Positions 1 through 5,537 of a stretch of 5,920 nt of DNA are shown here, one piece after another. Made by a program: the position numbers and the translations under genes. The stretch's first letter is position 1, and the number at the start of each line of letters is the position of its first letter. The DNA lies in NCBI GenBank assembly GCA_022447885.1, contig JAKUTA010000085.1, forward strand, positions 1-5,920, given 5' to 3'. This DNA is from Candidatus Poseidoniales archaeon (GTDB lineage: Archaea > Thermoplasmatota > Poseidoniia > Poseidoniales > Thalassarchaeaceae). The notes below the pieces were generated by a model. The model was not told the DNA's origin. It saw nothing but the letters and a program-made list of their open reading frames with translations, and did no database searches.

Positions 1-653
1 GCCAGATCCTCGATGTCGTCCAAGCCATGCGAGTCGCACAGCACGGCCAGTCGTTGCGAGCCGACCTCGCCAGAGGCCATCTGGGCGTGGAGGTCACCGG
101 CCATGTGATCAGGTTGGCGGACATTTGACAGGATGAACCGCCAGACGTCCTCGTTCCGCTCACCCGCCTTCATCAACTTGCAGATCGGGATCCAGAGCCC
201 CTCCTCAAAGCAGTCCCGCCCACCGGCACCGATCCCGTAGCCACCGACGTCTGTGTGGTGGATGGTCGAGCCGAAAAATGCGATCAGTTCCGGGTGGTCG
301 GAACCCTTCGGTGAACGCCACACCGGCACGAGCACCGTGACATCGAGCAGTTGGCCGGCCGTTTTGTACGGATCGTTTGTGATCAGCACGTCGCCCGGCA
401 CGAGGGAGTCTGACGGGAACTCGGCGAGCATGTTGGCTGCGCCTATGGCGAGGGAGTTGATGTGGCCAGGCGTGCCGGTCACCGCCTGTGCGACCATGCG
501 GCCGCGACGATCGAACACGGCATTTGCAAGGTCGCCAGCCTCCCGGACAATGGGACTGAAGGCGGAGCGCTGGAGCGCACGAGCCTGCTCGTTCACGGTG
601 GCGATGAGCGACTGCCAGAGGATCTCCAGTTCGATGGCGTCAAATCTGCTCAT
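1..653 (-). CDS. hyuB: HyuB, hydantoinase B / oxoprolinase family subunit (partial, C-terminus missing)
   Basis: This is the B subunit of an ATP-dependent hydantoinase/oxoprolinase-type enzyme, the usual cytoplasmic partner of HyuA. The frame is open from the ATG at 653-651 to the window edge, giving 217 codons. Family members usually have about 530-570 residues, so more than half is missing. The translation begins MSRFDAIELEILWQSLIATV. It shows FDRRGRMVAQ (48-57), NDPYKTAGQLLDVT (93-106), HHTDVGG (132-138) and a GRDCFEEGLWIP segment (145-156), followed by NVRQPDHMAGDLHAQMA (177-193), all hallmarks of the N-terminal half of Hydantoinase_B. The start codon overlaps the hyuA stop (ATGA), and an AGGGG ribosome-binding site lies 7 nt upstream, so the pair is translationally coupled. 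The NDPY segment has TAGQLLD where many relatives have GGTHLPD, which suggests a distinct subgroup. The exact substrate (hydantoin, oxoproline or ketone) is unknown. Confidence 0.93.
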   Translation of the reverse strand, partial: MSRFDAIELEILWQSLIATVNEQARALQRSAFSPIVREAGDLANAVFDRRGRMVAQAVTGTPGHINSLAIGAANMLAEFPSDSLVPGDVLITNDPYKTAGQLLDVTVLVPVWRSPKGSDHPELIAFFGSTIHHTDVGGYGIGAGGRDCFEEGLWIPICKLMKAGERNEDVWRFILSNVRQPDHMAGDLHAQMASGEVGSQRLAVLCDSHGLDDIEDL

Positions 654-2743
654 GCCGATCCCCTGGTGGCTATGAGGCTTCCGTCGGCGGCGACCTCCAC
701 CGACCATCCCGGCCTGATCACCGAGGTGGTCTCCCTCTCCTCCACGACCGCTGGCCCATCGAACCGCGTACCGGGAGCAAGTCGGTCGCGACGGTAGACA
801 GGGGCCTCCACCGGCGGTGCACCTCGGTCGAACACCACGGGTCTGCTCACCACCGAACCGCCGTCGCCAACTCCTTCAGACTCGTGGCATACGACCAGGG
901 AGGGTTCGACCTCTGCCGACTCGGCCGAGGCAGACAGCCTCCAGGTGACGGCCTCGATGCCCACATCCGGGATGGCGAGGCCGAAGATACGTCTGTACTC
1001 CTCCTCGAAGGTAGCCCTCACGTCCTCCATCGGTACCGTCCAGGAATCCCCCTCGTCCACCCAGATGGTGATCTCGTTGCCTTGGCCGACGTAGCGGGCA
1101 TCGATCCCATACCTGTAGCCGACCGCGTTCTCGGCGACACCAGCCTCCATGAGCACGCGTCGGCCCTCGTCGCGGAGTTCTCCTAGCAACCCATCCCTCT
1201 CGTCCTCGTCTAGCCCGTCAAGTGGCCGGAGCATGGATCTGGCCAGGTCGATCCGGACGGGAGACACCAGCGTCCCGAAGGCGGAGAGCACGCTGGCATT
1301 GACCGGGAAGACGACGCGATCAGACTCCAGCAACTCGGCCACACCGCATGCGTGGACAGGTCCCGCACCACCGAAAGCCAGGATTGTCACCCCTCGGAGG
1401 TCAACCCCGCGTTCCACACCGTGCATTCGTGCTGCTGCAGCCATGTTCTGGTTCACGACCTCGTGGATCCCGGCAGCCGTTTCGACCGTCGACATACCCA
1501 AGCCATGGGCCACGCACGCCACGGACTCCTCGGACAGCGAGGCATCAAGTGGCATGTCACCGCCGAGAAATGCATCGGCGTCAAGCAGACCAAGCAGTAG
1601 GTCTGCGTCGGTGACCGCAGGAACGGTACCCCCCTGCCCATAACACGCCGGACCCGGCTCAGCACCTGCCGACTCGGGCCCCACCTTCAACAACCCGAAC
1701 TGGTCGACGCGGGCGAGGCTTCCACCACCGGCACCAATCTCGACAAGGTCGACAGACGGAACCGAAACGGGGAACCCCGACCCCTTCTTGAACCGGTACA
1801 TGCGTGCCACCTCGAATGAGTTCACGAGGTCGGGCTCGAACTGTTCGATCAGGGTCGCCTTGGCTGTTGTCCCGCCCATGTCGAAGGCCAGCAGCCGCTG
1901 CTCGCCGAGGCGGCGTGCATACCAGCGTGCGGCCAGGGCTCCGGCCGCAGGTCCCGACTCGACCAGGCGTATCGGCGCCTGCGCAGCTTCCTCTGCCGAC
2001 ACCACACCGCCGTTGGAGAGCATCATCAGGACGGAGCCCCCGAAGCCCTCTGCCGAGAGCCACTTACGGAGCTCGTCAAGGTACGGACCGATGACCGGCA
2101 TCGTGGCGGCGTTGCAGGCTGTGGTCATCATCCTCGGGTACTCGCGGATCTGGGGGGATATCTCGGCCGACACACAAACCGGCACGCCGAGCTCCTGACG
2201 GAGATGGTCGGCCACGCGTCGCTCGTTCGAGGGGTTCACATAGGAGTTGAGGAAACATACTGCCACCGCCTCGACACCGCAGTCCCGAACTTGCGCTGCC
2301 AGATCAGCCAGGCCCTCCGATGACGGCCTACGTTCAACGATCCCCTGTGCTGTTGTCCGTTCACCGACCTCGAACGTCCGGTCCCTCGGAACCGGTGGAT
2401 CCGGGAACTCGATCTGGAGGTCGTACATGTCGTAACGGTGCTCATCCCGGATGAGGAGGGTGTCGGCGAACCCCATGGTCGTCACAAGGGCGGCGCGACC
2501 TGTCTTTCCCTCGATCAGCGAATTGGTGATCAGCGTCGTCGCGTGGACGATCGGTGCGACGATCTCGTCCGGGCGCACACCTGTCCTCTTGAGCAGGCCG
2601 GTGATCCCACTACGTACAGCATCCAGGAGTGCCGCCGGCGTGGTCAGAGTCTTCTCCACCTGTACCGATCCGCTCACACCGTCGAGTAGCACGATGTCGG
2701 TGAACGTCCCTCCGATGTCGACAGCCAGCCGCCAGTCACCCAC
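650..2743 (-). CDS. hyuA: HyuA, hydantoinase A / oxoprolinase family ATP-dependent subunit
   Basis: This is the ATP-binding subunit of the hydantoinase/5-oxoprolinase/acetone-carboxylase superfamily, whose members use ATP to activate a cyclic amide or a ketone. The GTG start at 2743 gives 697 residues, which matches the family length of about 680-700. With that start the protein begins MGDWRLAVDIGGTFTD, as relatives do. Visible ASKHA-type ATPase motifs are DIGGTFTD (9-16), HATTLITNSL (67-76), LVESGPAAGA (260-269), AFDMGGTTAK (286-295), VEIGAGGGSLA (334-344), VGPESAGAEPGPACYG (354-369) and AFGGAGPVHA (456-465). The C-terminal domain ends with the typical FDGPAVVEE segment (661-669). An in-frame ATG at 2806 would add 21 residues inside the cupin gene and is less likely. 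The start lies 5 bp after the cupin stop, with AGACAGG 9 nt upstream. The stop overlaps the hyuB start. The protein looks intact and ATPase-competent; its substrate cannot be assigned. Confidence 0.95.
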   Translation of the reverse strand: MGDWRLAVDIGGTFTDIVLLDGVSGSVQVEKTLTTPAALLDAVRSGITGLLKRTGVRPDEIVAPIVHATTLITNSLIEGKTGRAALVTTMGFADTLLIRDEHRYDMYDLQIEFPDPPVPRDRTFEVGERTTAQGIVERRPSSEGLADLAAQVRDCGVEAVAVCFLNSYVNPSNERRVADHLRQELGVPVCVSAEISPQIREYPRMMTTACNAATMPVIGPYLDELRKWLSAEGFGGSVLMMLSNGGVVSAEEAAQAPIRLVESGPAAGALAARWYARRLGEQRLLAFDMGGTTAKATLIEQFEPDLVNSFEVARMYRFKKGSGFPVSVPSVDLVEIGAGGGSLARVDQFGLLKVGPESAGAEPGPACYGQGGTVPAVTDADLLLGLLDADAFLGGDMPLDASLSEESVACVAHGLGMSTVETAAGIHEVVNQNMAAAARMHGVERGVDLRGVTILAFGGAGPVHACGVAELLESDRVVFPVNASVLSAFGTLVSPVRIDLARSMLRPLDGLDEDERDGLLGELRDEGRRVLMEAGVAENAVGYRYGIDARYVGQGNEITIWVDEGDSWTVPMEDVRATFEEEYRRIFGLAIPDVGIEAVTWRLSASAESAEVEPSLVVCHESEGVGDGGSVVSRPVVFDRGAPPVEAPVYRRDRLAPGTRFDGPAVVEERETTSVIRPGWSVEVAADGSLIATRGSA

Positions 2744-2748
2744 CTCGA

Positions 2749-3135
2749 TCAGCCTGTCTCGTCCAGGTCGGGCCGCGGTGGCACAAACACGTCGAGGATC
2801 CAGCACTCCCCGTACACATCGTCGCCGTGGAAGATGCTGTCCCCGTGCCAGACACCGCTGCCCGCAATGTAGACATCGCCGGACTCCAGTACCGTCCTCT
2901 CCTCGGTGTCCTCTTCCTCGCCGATGCGGAAGTCCAGGGAGCCTCGAAACACGATGCCAAGTTGTTCGATGCCCTCGTGGCGGTGGATCAGCGACCCGGC
3001 TGCCTGGTCAGCGATTCGCCAGAAACAGAGTTGAAGCTTCTCGCCGTTGATAACCCGGCGCCTGAAGCCAGCACGATCGGTCTCCTGGAACGCACCGTCG
3101 TCCAGGAAGTACACGTAGCGCGGGTCGCTGGTCAC
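2749..3135 (-). CDS. Small single-domain cupin protein
   Basis: This 128-residue protein has one cupin beta-barrel and no signal peptide or membrane segment. Cupin motif 1 is seen as HRHEGIEQLGIVFRG (51-65), giving metal ligands H51, H53 and E57. Motif 2 is GDVYIAGSGVWHG (86-98), giving H97, so the full 3-His/1-Glu metal site appears to be present. The usual motif-2 proline is replaced, with AGSG before the VWH. The acidic run EEEDTEER (73-80) lies in the loop between the motifs. The start is GTG at 3135, with a strong AAGGAG Shine-Dalgarno at 3140-3145. The gene lies 18 bp after the GntR gene and 5 bp before hyuA, so it belongs to the same transcript. In such operons small cupins act as isomerases, dioxygenases, hydrolases or binding proteins; the sequence does not say which. 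Confidence 0.9.
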   Translation of the reverse strand: MTSDPRYVYFLDDGAFQETDRAGFRRRVINGEKLQLCFWRIADQAAGSLIHRHEGIEQLGIVFRGSLDFRIGEEEDTEERTVLESGDVYIAGSGVWHGDSIFHGDDVYGECWILDVFVPPRPDLDETG

Positions 3136-3139
3136 AGAT

Positions 3140-3145
3140 CTCCTT
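3140..3145 (-). promoter_or_regulatory. Strong Shine-Dalgarno AAGGAG for the cupin gene
   Basis: On the minus strand AAGGAG is followed by ATCT and the GTG at 3135. It is the clearest ribosome-binding site in the window and supports the GTG start of the cupin gene. Confidence 0.7.
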
Positions 3146-3153
3146 CAGATGGT

Positions 3154-3885
3154 TCAGATCAACTGGCTGAGCATTCGGCGCTCGACCTCGGCCAGGTGGT
3201 CTCCGGCTGCGAGCGCGGCACGCTCTCCGTCTCCGGCGAGCACCGCCGCGGCGATCTGCCGATGGCCCTCGGCTGAACCGCTGATGATCTCGTTCACCTG
3301 CCTTCGGTTGGCCTGGGTGTAGAGGAGCGATGCGAATGCCGGCGACTCGAACAGCGCCCGCAGCACCCGCCCGTAGAGCTCAGCGAGAAGCGGGTTGTTG
3401 CAGGCTGAGGCGATTGCGGCATGGAACCGGTGGTCCAGGTCCCTGAACTGACCTAGTTCCATACCGGGCTCGAACTCGTCGGCCAGTTCACCTATCTTGG
3501 TGCGCTGACAATCCGAAGCGTGGCGTGTTGCCAAGTCGGTCATGGCTATCTCTATGACCCGTCGCGTCTCGAACAACTCCCGCACCTCCCGCTTCAGGCC
3601 ATCAGCAGGAGCCGACACGACCCCGAGGTACTCGACGACGTGTAGGCGGCTGTTCCGCCGTTCGACGACGCCCAGTGAGATCAACTGCTGGATGGCCTCA
3701 CGGACCGTGGTTCGCGCCACCCCGAACTCGTCGCACAACTGGCGTTCCGCAGGCATACGTGCTCCGGGCTCGAAGTGGCCAGCCCGAATCGAGTCCATCA
3801 GCTGGTCGCGGACCTGCTCTGCGACGGTCGTGTACTTGATTCGCGTGAAGCGGGGGCGGGTGTCGTCGATCACTTCGCGGTCCAT
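3154..3885 (-). CDS. GntR-family transcriptional regulator, FadR subfamily (FCD domain)
   Basis: This is a DNA-binding repressor or activator, 243 residues from the ATG at 3885. An N-terminal winged helix-turn-helix (about 18-85) contains PAERQLCDEFGVARTTVREA (45-64), the standard GntR recognition region, followed by LGVVERR (71-77). The C-terminal FCD ligand domain (about 102-240) keeps the likely metal-binding set D151 and H155 (DHRFH), H208 and H230. FCD proteins usually bind small carboxylates. The frame extends upstream to 4026, but that part lies inside the VOC gene, so the ATG at 3885 is chosen: it is 4 bp after the VOC stop and 11 nt downstream of GGGAGG. A GTG at 3897 is a poorer alternative. 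The regulator is the second gene of the operon and probably binds the FadR-like palindrome at 4406-4418, which would make it autoregulatory (inference). Confidence 0.93.
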   Translation of the reverse strand: MDREVIDDTRPRFTRIKYTTVAEQVRDQLMDSIRAGHFEPGARMPAERQLCDEFGVARTTVREAIQQLISLGVVERRNSRLHVVEYLGVVSAPADGLKREVRELFETRRVIEIAMTDLATRHASDCQRTKIGELADEFEPGMELGQFRDLDHRFHAAIASACNNPLLAELYGRVLRALFESPAFASLLYTQANRRQVNEIISGSAEGHRQIAAAVLAGDGERAALAAGDHLAEVERRMLSQLI

Positions 3886-3889
3886 CTGG

Positions 3890-4378
3890 TCAGCCACCTC
3901 CCACCCGGTCCGCTCCGAAGCGTTCCGCTGCTGCATCCAGGTCCAGCGGCCTGATGATCGCCTCGGTCTCGGCTTCACCCCAATCGGCCTGTGGCACAAG
4001 CCACATGACCTCGAACTCCAGCCCATCGGGATCCAAAGAGTAGATACTCAGGTTTCCACCATGGTCACTTGCTCCAACGAGGGCACCGCAGGCATCCAGC
4101 CGACCTCTTAGGTCCTTCAACTCGGCAAGGGTCGCCACCTCCCATCCAATGTGGTACAGGCCCACGGACCCCTTTCCAGCATCAGAGTCGGATGCCCCCG
4201 GGCCCATGGTGAAGAACGCGATGTCGTGGTGGTTGTCGGACCTGGGGGCTCGCATGAAGACGAACCCGCCACTGGGATCCTCAGCCACCGTCTCGAATCC
4301 AAGGATGTCCGCGTAGAAGCGCTGGTGAACACGGGCATCGCGTACATACAACACCGCGTGGTTGAGCCGAGTGATCAT
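3890..4378 (-). CDS. VOC-family protein (glyoxalase / extradiol dioxygenase-like)
   Basis: This 162-residue protein has two beta-alpha-beta-beta-beta modules of the vicinal oxygen chelate fold. Module 1 starts with LNHAVLYVRD (5-14), where H7 is the first expected metal ligand, and reaches NHHDIAFF (49-56), where H51 may be the second. Module 2 starts with YHIGWEVATLAEL (75-87), where H76 is a ligand, and ends with DPDGLEFEVMW (116-126), where E123 is the expected last ligand. The NHHD and LYHIGWEV segments resemble catechol-2,3-dioxygenase-like VOC proteins more than glyoxalase I, but a ring-cleavage activity is only an inference. About 35 residues follow the fold. The ATG at 4378 has a modest GGAAG upstream. 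It is the first gene of the operon after the putative operator, and its stop lies 4 bp before the regulator start. Confidence 0.9.
   Translation of the reverse strand: MITRLNHAVLYVRDARVHQRFYADILGFETVAEDPSGGFVFMRAPRSDNHHDIAFFTMGPGASDSDAGKGSVGLYHIGWEVATLAELKDLRGRLDACGALVGASDHGGNLSIYSLDPDGLEFEVMWLVPQADWGEAETEAIIRPLDLDAAAERFGADRVGGG
3897..3902 (-). promoter_or_regulatory. Shine-Dalgarno GGGAGG that supports the GntR start at 3885
   Basis: GGGAGG lies inside the last codons of the VOC gene, 11 nt before the ATG at 3885. It favours this start over the upstream in-frame codons at 3897 and 4026 and suggests translational coupling of the two genes. Confidence 0.55.
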
Positions 4379-4398
4379 CGCCGCTTCCGTGGGCTCCG

Positions 4399-4414
4399 TG
4401 GTCTGATGGTCTGA
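4399..4414. repeat. Tandem 8-bp half-site repeat TGGTCTGA x2
   Basis: TGGTCTGA occurs twice in direct succession (4399-4406 and 4407-4414). The second copy forms the left arm of the operator palindrome. The first copy therefore adds an extra regulator half-site nearer the VOC gene. It may be an auxiliary contact or simply a duplication remnant. Confidence 0.6.
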
Positions 4415-4418
4415 CCAT
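4406..4418. promoter_or_regulatory. Putative FadR/GntR-type operator upstream of the VOC-GntR-cupin-hyuAB operon
   Basis: ATGGTCTGACCAT is a perfect inverted repeat around one central base. Its core TGGTCnGACCA equals the core of the E. coli FadR operator. It sits 28-40 bp upstream of the first codon of the VOC gene and overlaps the best -10 candidate, as expected for a repressor site. The operon itself encodes a FadR-subfamily GntR protein. Binding is inferred, not shown. Confidence 0.65.
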
Positions 4419-4443
4419 AGTCCGAAAGTCTGCAGACCGTCTA
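4414..4443 (-). promoter_or_regulatory. Candidate sigma-70-type promoter of the VOC-GntR-cupin-hyuAB operon
   Basis: Read on the minus strand, TAGACG (4443-4438, four of six matches to TTGACA) is separated by 18 bp from TATGGT (4419-4414, four of six matches to TATAAT). Transcription would start near 4407, giving a leader of about 29 nt before the VOC start codon. The -10 box overlaps the operator. Both boxes are imperfect, so this is a guess supported mainly by position. Confidence 0.35.
4428..4437. promoter_or_regulatory. Second dyad GTCTGCAGAC, possible auxiliary regulator site
   Basis: This is a perfect 10-bp palindrome whose arms share the GTCTG/CAGAC half-site with the main operator. 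Its minus-strand reading continues as GGTCTG (4438-4433). The centres of the two dyads are about 20 bp apart, two helical turns, so two dimers could bind on one DNA face. It falls between the proposed -35 and -10 boxes. Confidence 0.4.
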
Positions 4444-4456
4444 GGTGGACGGAGTT

Positions 4457-4472
4457 GTGCAGTGCAGTGCAG
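4457..4472. repeat. Short tandem repeat GTGCA x3
   Basis: Three tandem copies of the pentamer GTGCA plus one extra base lie in the gap between ribF and the VOC gene. The tract is upstream of the proposed -35 box. It may be a chance microrepeat; no function is evident. Confidence 0.5.
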
Positions 4473-4496
4473 CGGATCGTGACCCGTCCGATGAGT

Positions 4497-5438
4497 TCAG
4501 CAGTGAAGAATCAGGCGCGCACCCATGATGTCGTCCTTGAGTTGGGCCACCAGGGATTCGACACCGTCGAAACGGCGCTCGCCGCGCAGGAAGTCGGCGA
4601 ACGACACCCTGCAAAACTCGCCGTAGAGATCCCCGTCGAAATCGATCAGGTGGGCTTCGAGCAGGGAATGCTCCGCGTGGAGGTAGAACGTCGGGCGCCT
4701 CCCGATGTTTATCGCACAGGGATGGCTCGACCCGTCGGCGCGCTCTAGCCAGCCCGCGTAGACACCATCCGAGGGCCAGACACGATCCTGTGCAATGGGT
4801 ATGTTCGCAGTAGGGAACCCCAGAGTCCTCCCCCGCTGTTCACCGTGGATGACCTCACCGCTCACCTGATAGGGCCGACCCAGCATTCTGGCTGCGTGTG
4901 CCACCTCTCCCCCCTGCAACGCGCGACGAATCGCCGTCGACGAGATCGACTCAAGAGTGAGTGGCATTTCCCTTACCGCGTCGACACCGATCACATCCAA
5001 GCCGTGGTCTGGTCTCATCTCCTGAAGAAACGCCAGATTGCCCTCACGACGGTTCCCGAAGTGCAGGTCGTGGCCGACTATGAGCACTTCAGCACCTACC
5101 TGACCAATGAGAACAGTCTTGGTGAACTCGAGGGCTGTTCGCTGCGCAACCACCTCGTCGAAGTCGATGAGGAACGCCACGTCGATACCGCACTCGCCGA
5201 TCAGACCAAGACGGTCATCGAGGGTGGTGAGGAGAAGCGGAGCGCTCTCTGGTCGGAGAACCTGGGCCGGGTGCCCAATGAACGTGACTACCGCTGCCGC
5301 AATCCCGCGTCGCCGGGCCTCTCTCACCGTTCGACCCAATACCTCCTGATGGCCAAGGTGGACACCGTCAAAGGTTCCCAGGGTCACCGCGACAGGAACA
5401 TCATGGGATCCGCCATCGCCGAGACGGTGAACCTTCAT
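4497..5438 (-). CDS. ribF: Bifunctional riboflavin kinase / FMN adenylyltransferase
   Basis: This cytoplasmic enzyme makes FMN from riboflavin and ATP and then FAD from FMN and ATP. Its 313 residues match the usual RibF length. The N-terminal adenylyltransferase module (about 1-185) contains GTFDGVHLGH (21-30, the nucleotidyl-transferase HxGH-type motif), VGHDLHFGNRREGN (121-134) and ISSTAIR (165-171). The C-terminal flavokinase module (about 186-310) contains GRTLGFPTANI (203-213) with the PTAN motif, DGVYAGW (224-230), NIGRRPTF (244-251) and HLIDFDGDLYGE (263-274). The segment VVTFIGHP (50-57) differs from the common TFDPHP form. The ATG at 5438 has GTGGGG just upstream. The gene is back to back with the aldolase gene and 118 bp from the VOC gene. 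It is not preceded by truB, its frequent neighbour in bacteria. Its link to the hyu operon is probably positional only. Confidence 0.96.
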   Translation of the reverse strand: MKVHRLGDGGSHDVPVAVTLGTFDGVHLGHQEVLGRTVREARRRGIAAAVVTFIGHPAQVLRPESAPLLLTTLDDRLGLIGECGIDVAFLIDFDEVVAQRTALEFTKTVLIGQVGAEVLIVGHDLHFGNRREGNLAFLQEMRPDHGLDVIGVDAVREMPLTLESISSTAIRRALQGGEVAHAARMLGRPYQVSGEVIHGEQRGRTLGFPTANIPIAQDRVWPSDGVYAGWLERADGSSHPCAINIGRRPTFYLHAEHSLLEAHLIDFDGDLYGEFCRVSFADFLRGERRFDGVESLVAQLKDDIMGARLILHC

Positions 5439-5537
5439 GGCACCCCACGCTATGGGCAGATCTCCTGACAGGGATACTCGGGCAGGGACCCGGACGCTGA
5501 CAGGTTGCCGCGACTGCTACGACGGTAGGGTCGCGCG
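5439..5537. promoter_or_regulatory. Divergent intergenic region between ribF and the aldolase gene
   Basis: These 99 bp must carry start signals for both divergent genes. I see no clear -35/-10 pair on either strand. It holds two direct copies of CTGACAGG (5465-5472 and 5497-5504), 32 bp apart, and two copies of GGGCAG (5454-5459 and 5480-5485). These may be regulator sites, but no regulator can be named. Confidence 0.4.

Noticed and set aside
1149..1643. 164-codon plus-strand open frame inside hyuA
   Set aside because: It is serine/proline/arginine-rich, antisense to a conserved part of hyuA, and has no domain.
2451..3050. 199-codon plus-strand open frame across the hyuA/cupin junction
   Set aside because: Its translation is arginine/serine/proline-rich and low in complexity, typical of a shadow of GC-rich genes on the other strand.
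3886..4026. N-terminal extension of the GntR protein by 47 residues
   Set aside because: The extension overlaps the VOC coding region, is not like GntR N-termini, and a better start with a ribosome-binding site exists at 3885.
3542..4111. 189-codon plus-strand open frame opposite the GntR and VOC genes
   Set aside because: It has no recognisable motif and is wholly antisense to two genes with clear domains.
4473..4496. Possible terminator hairpin after ribF
   Set aside because: The CGGA/TCCG arms form only about four pairs and no T-run follows, so a terminator is not supported.
4845..5468. 207-codon open frame on the plus strand
   Set aside because: It lies antisense to the well-supported ribF gene, shows no recognisable domain, and is explained by the GC-rich codon use of the opposite strand.
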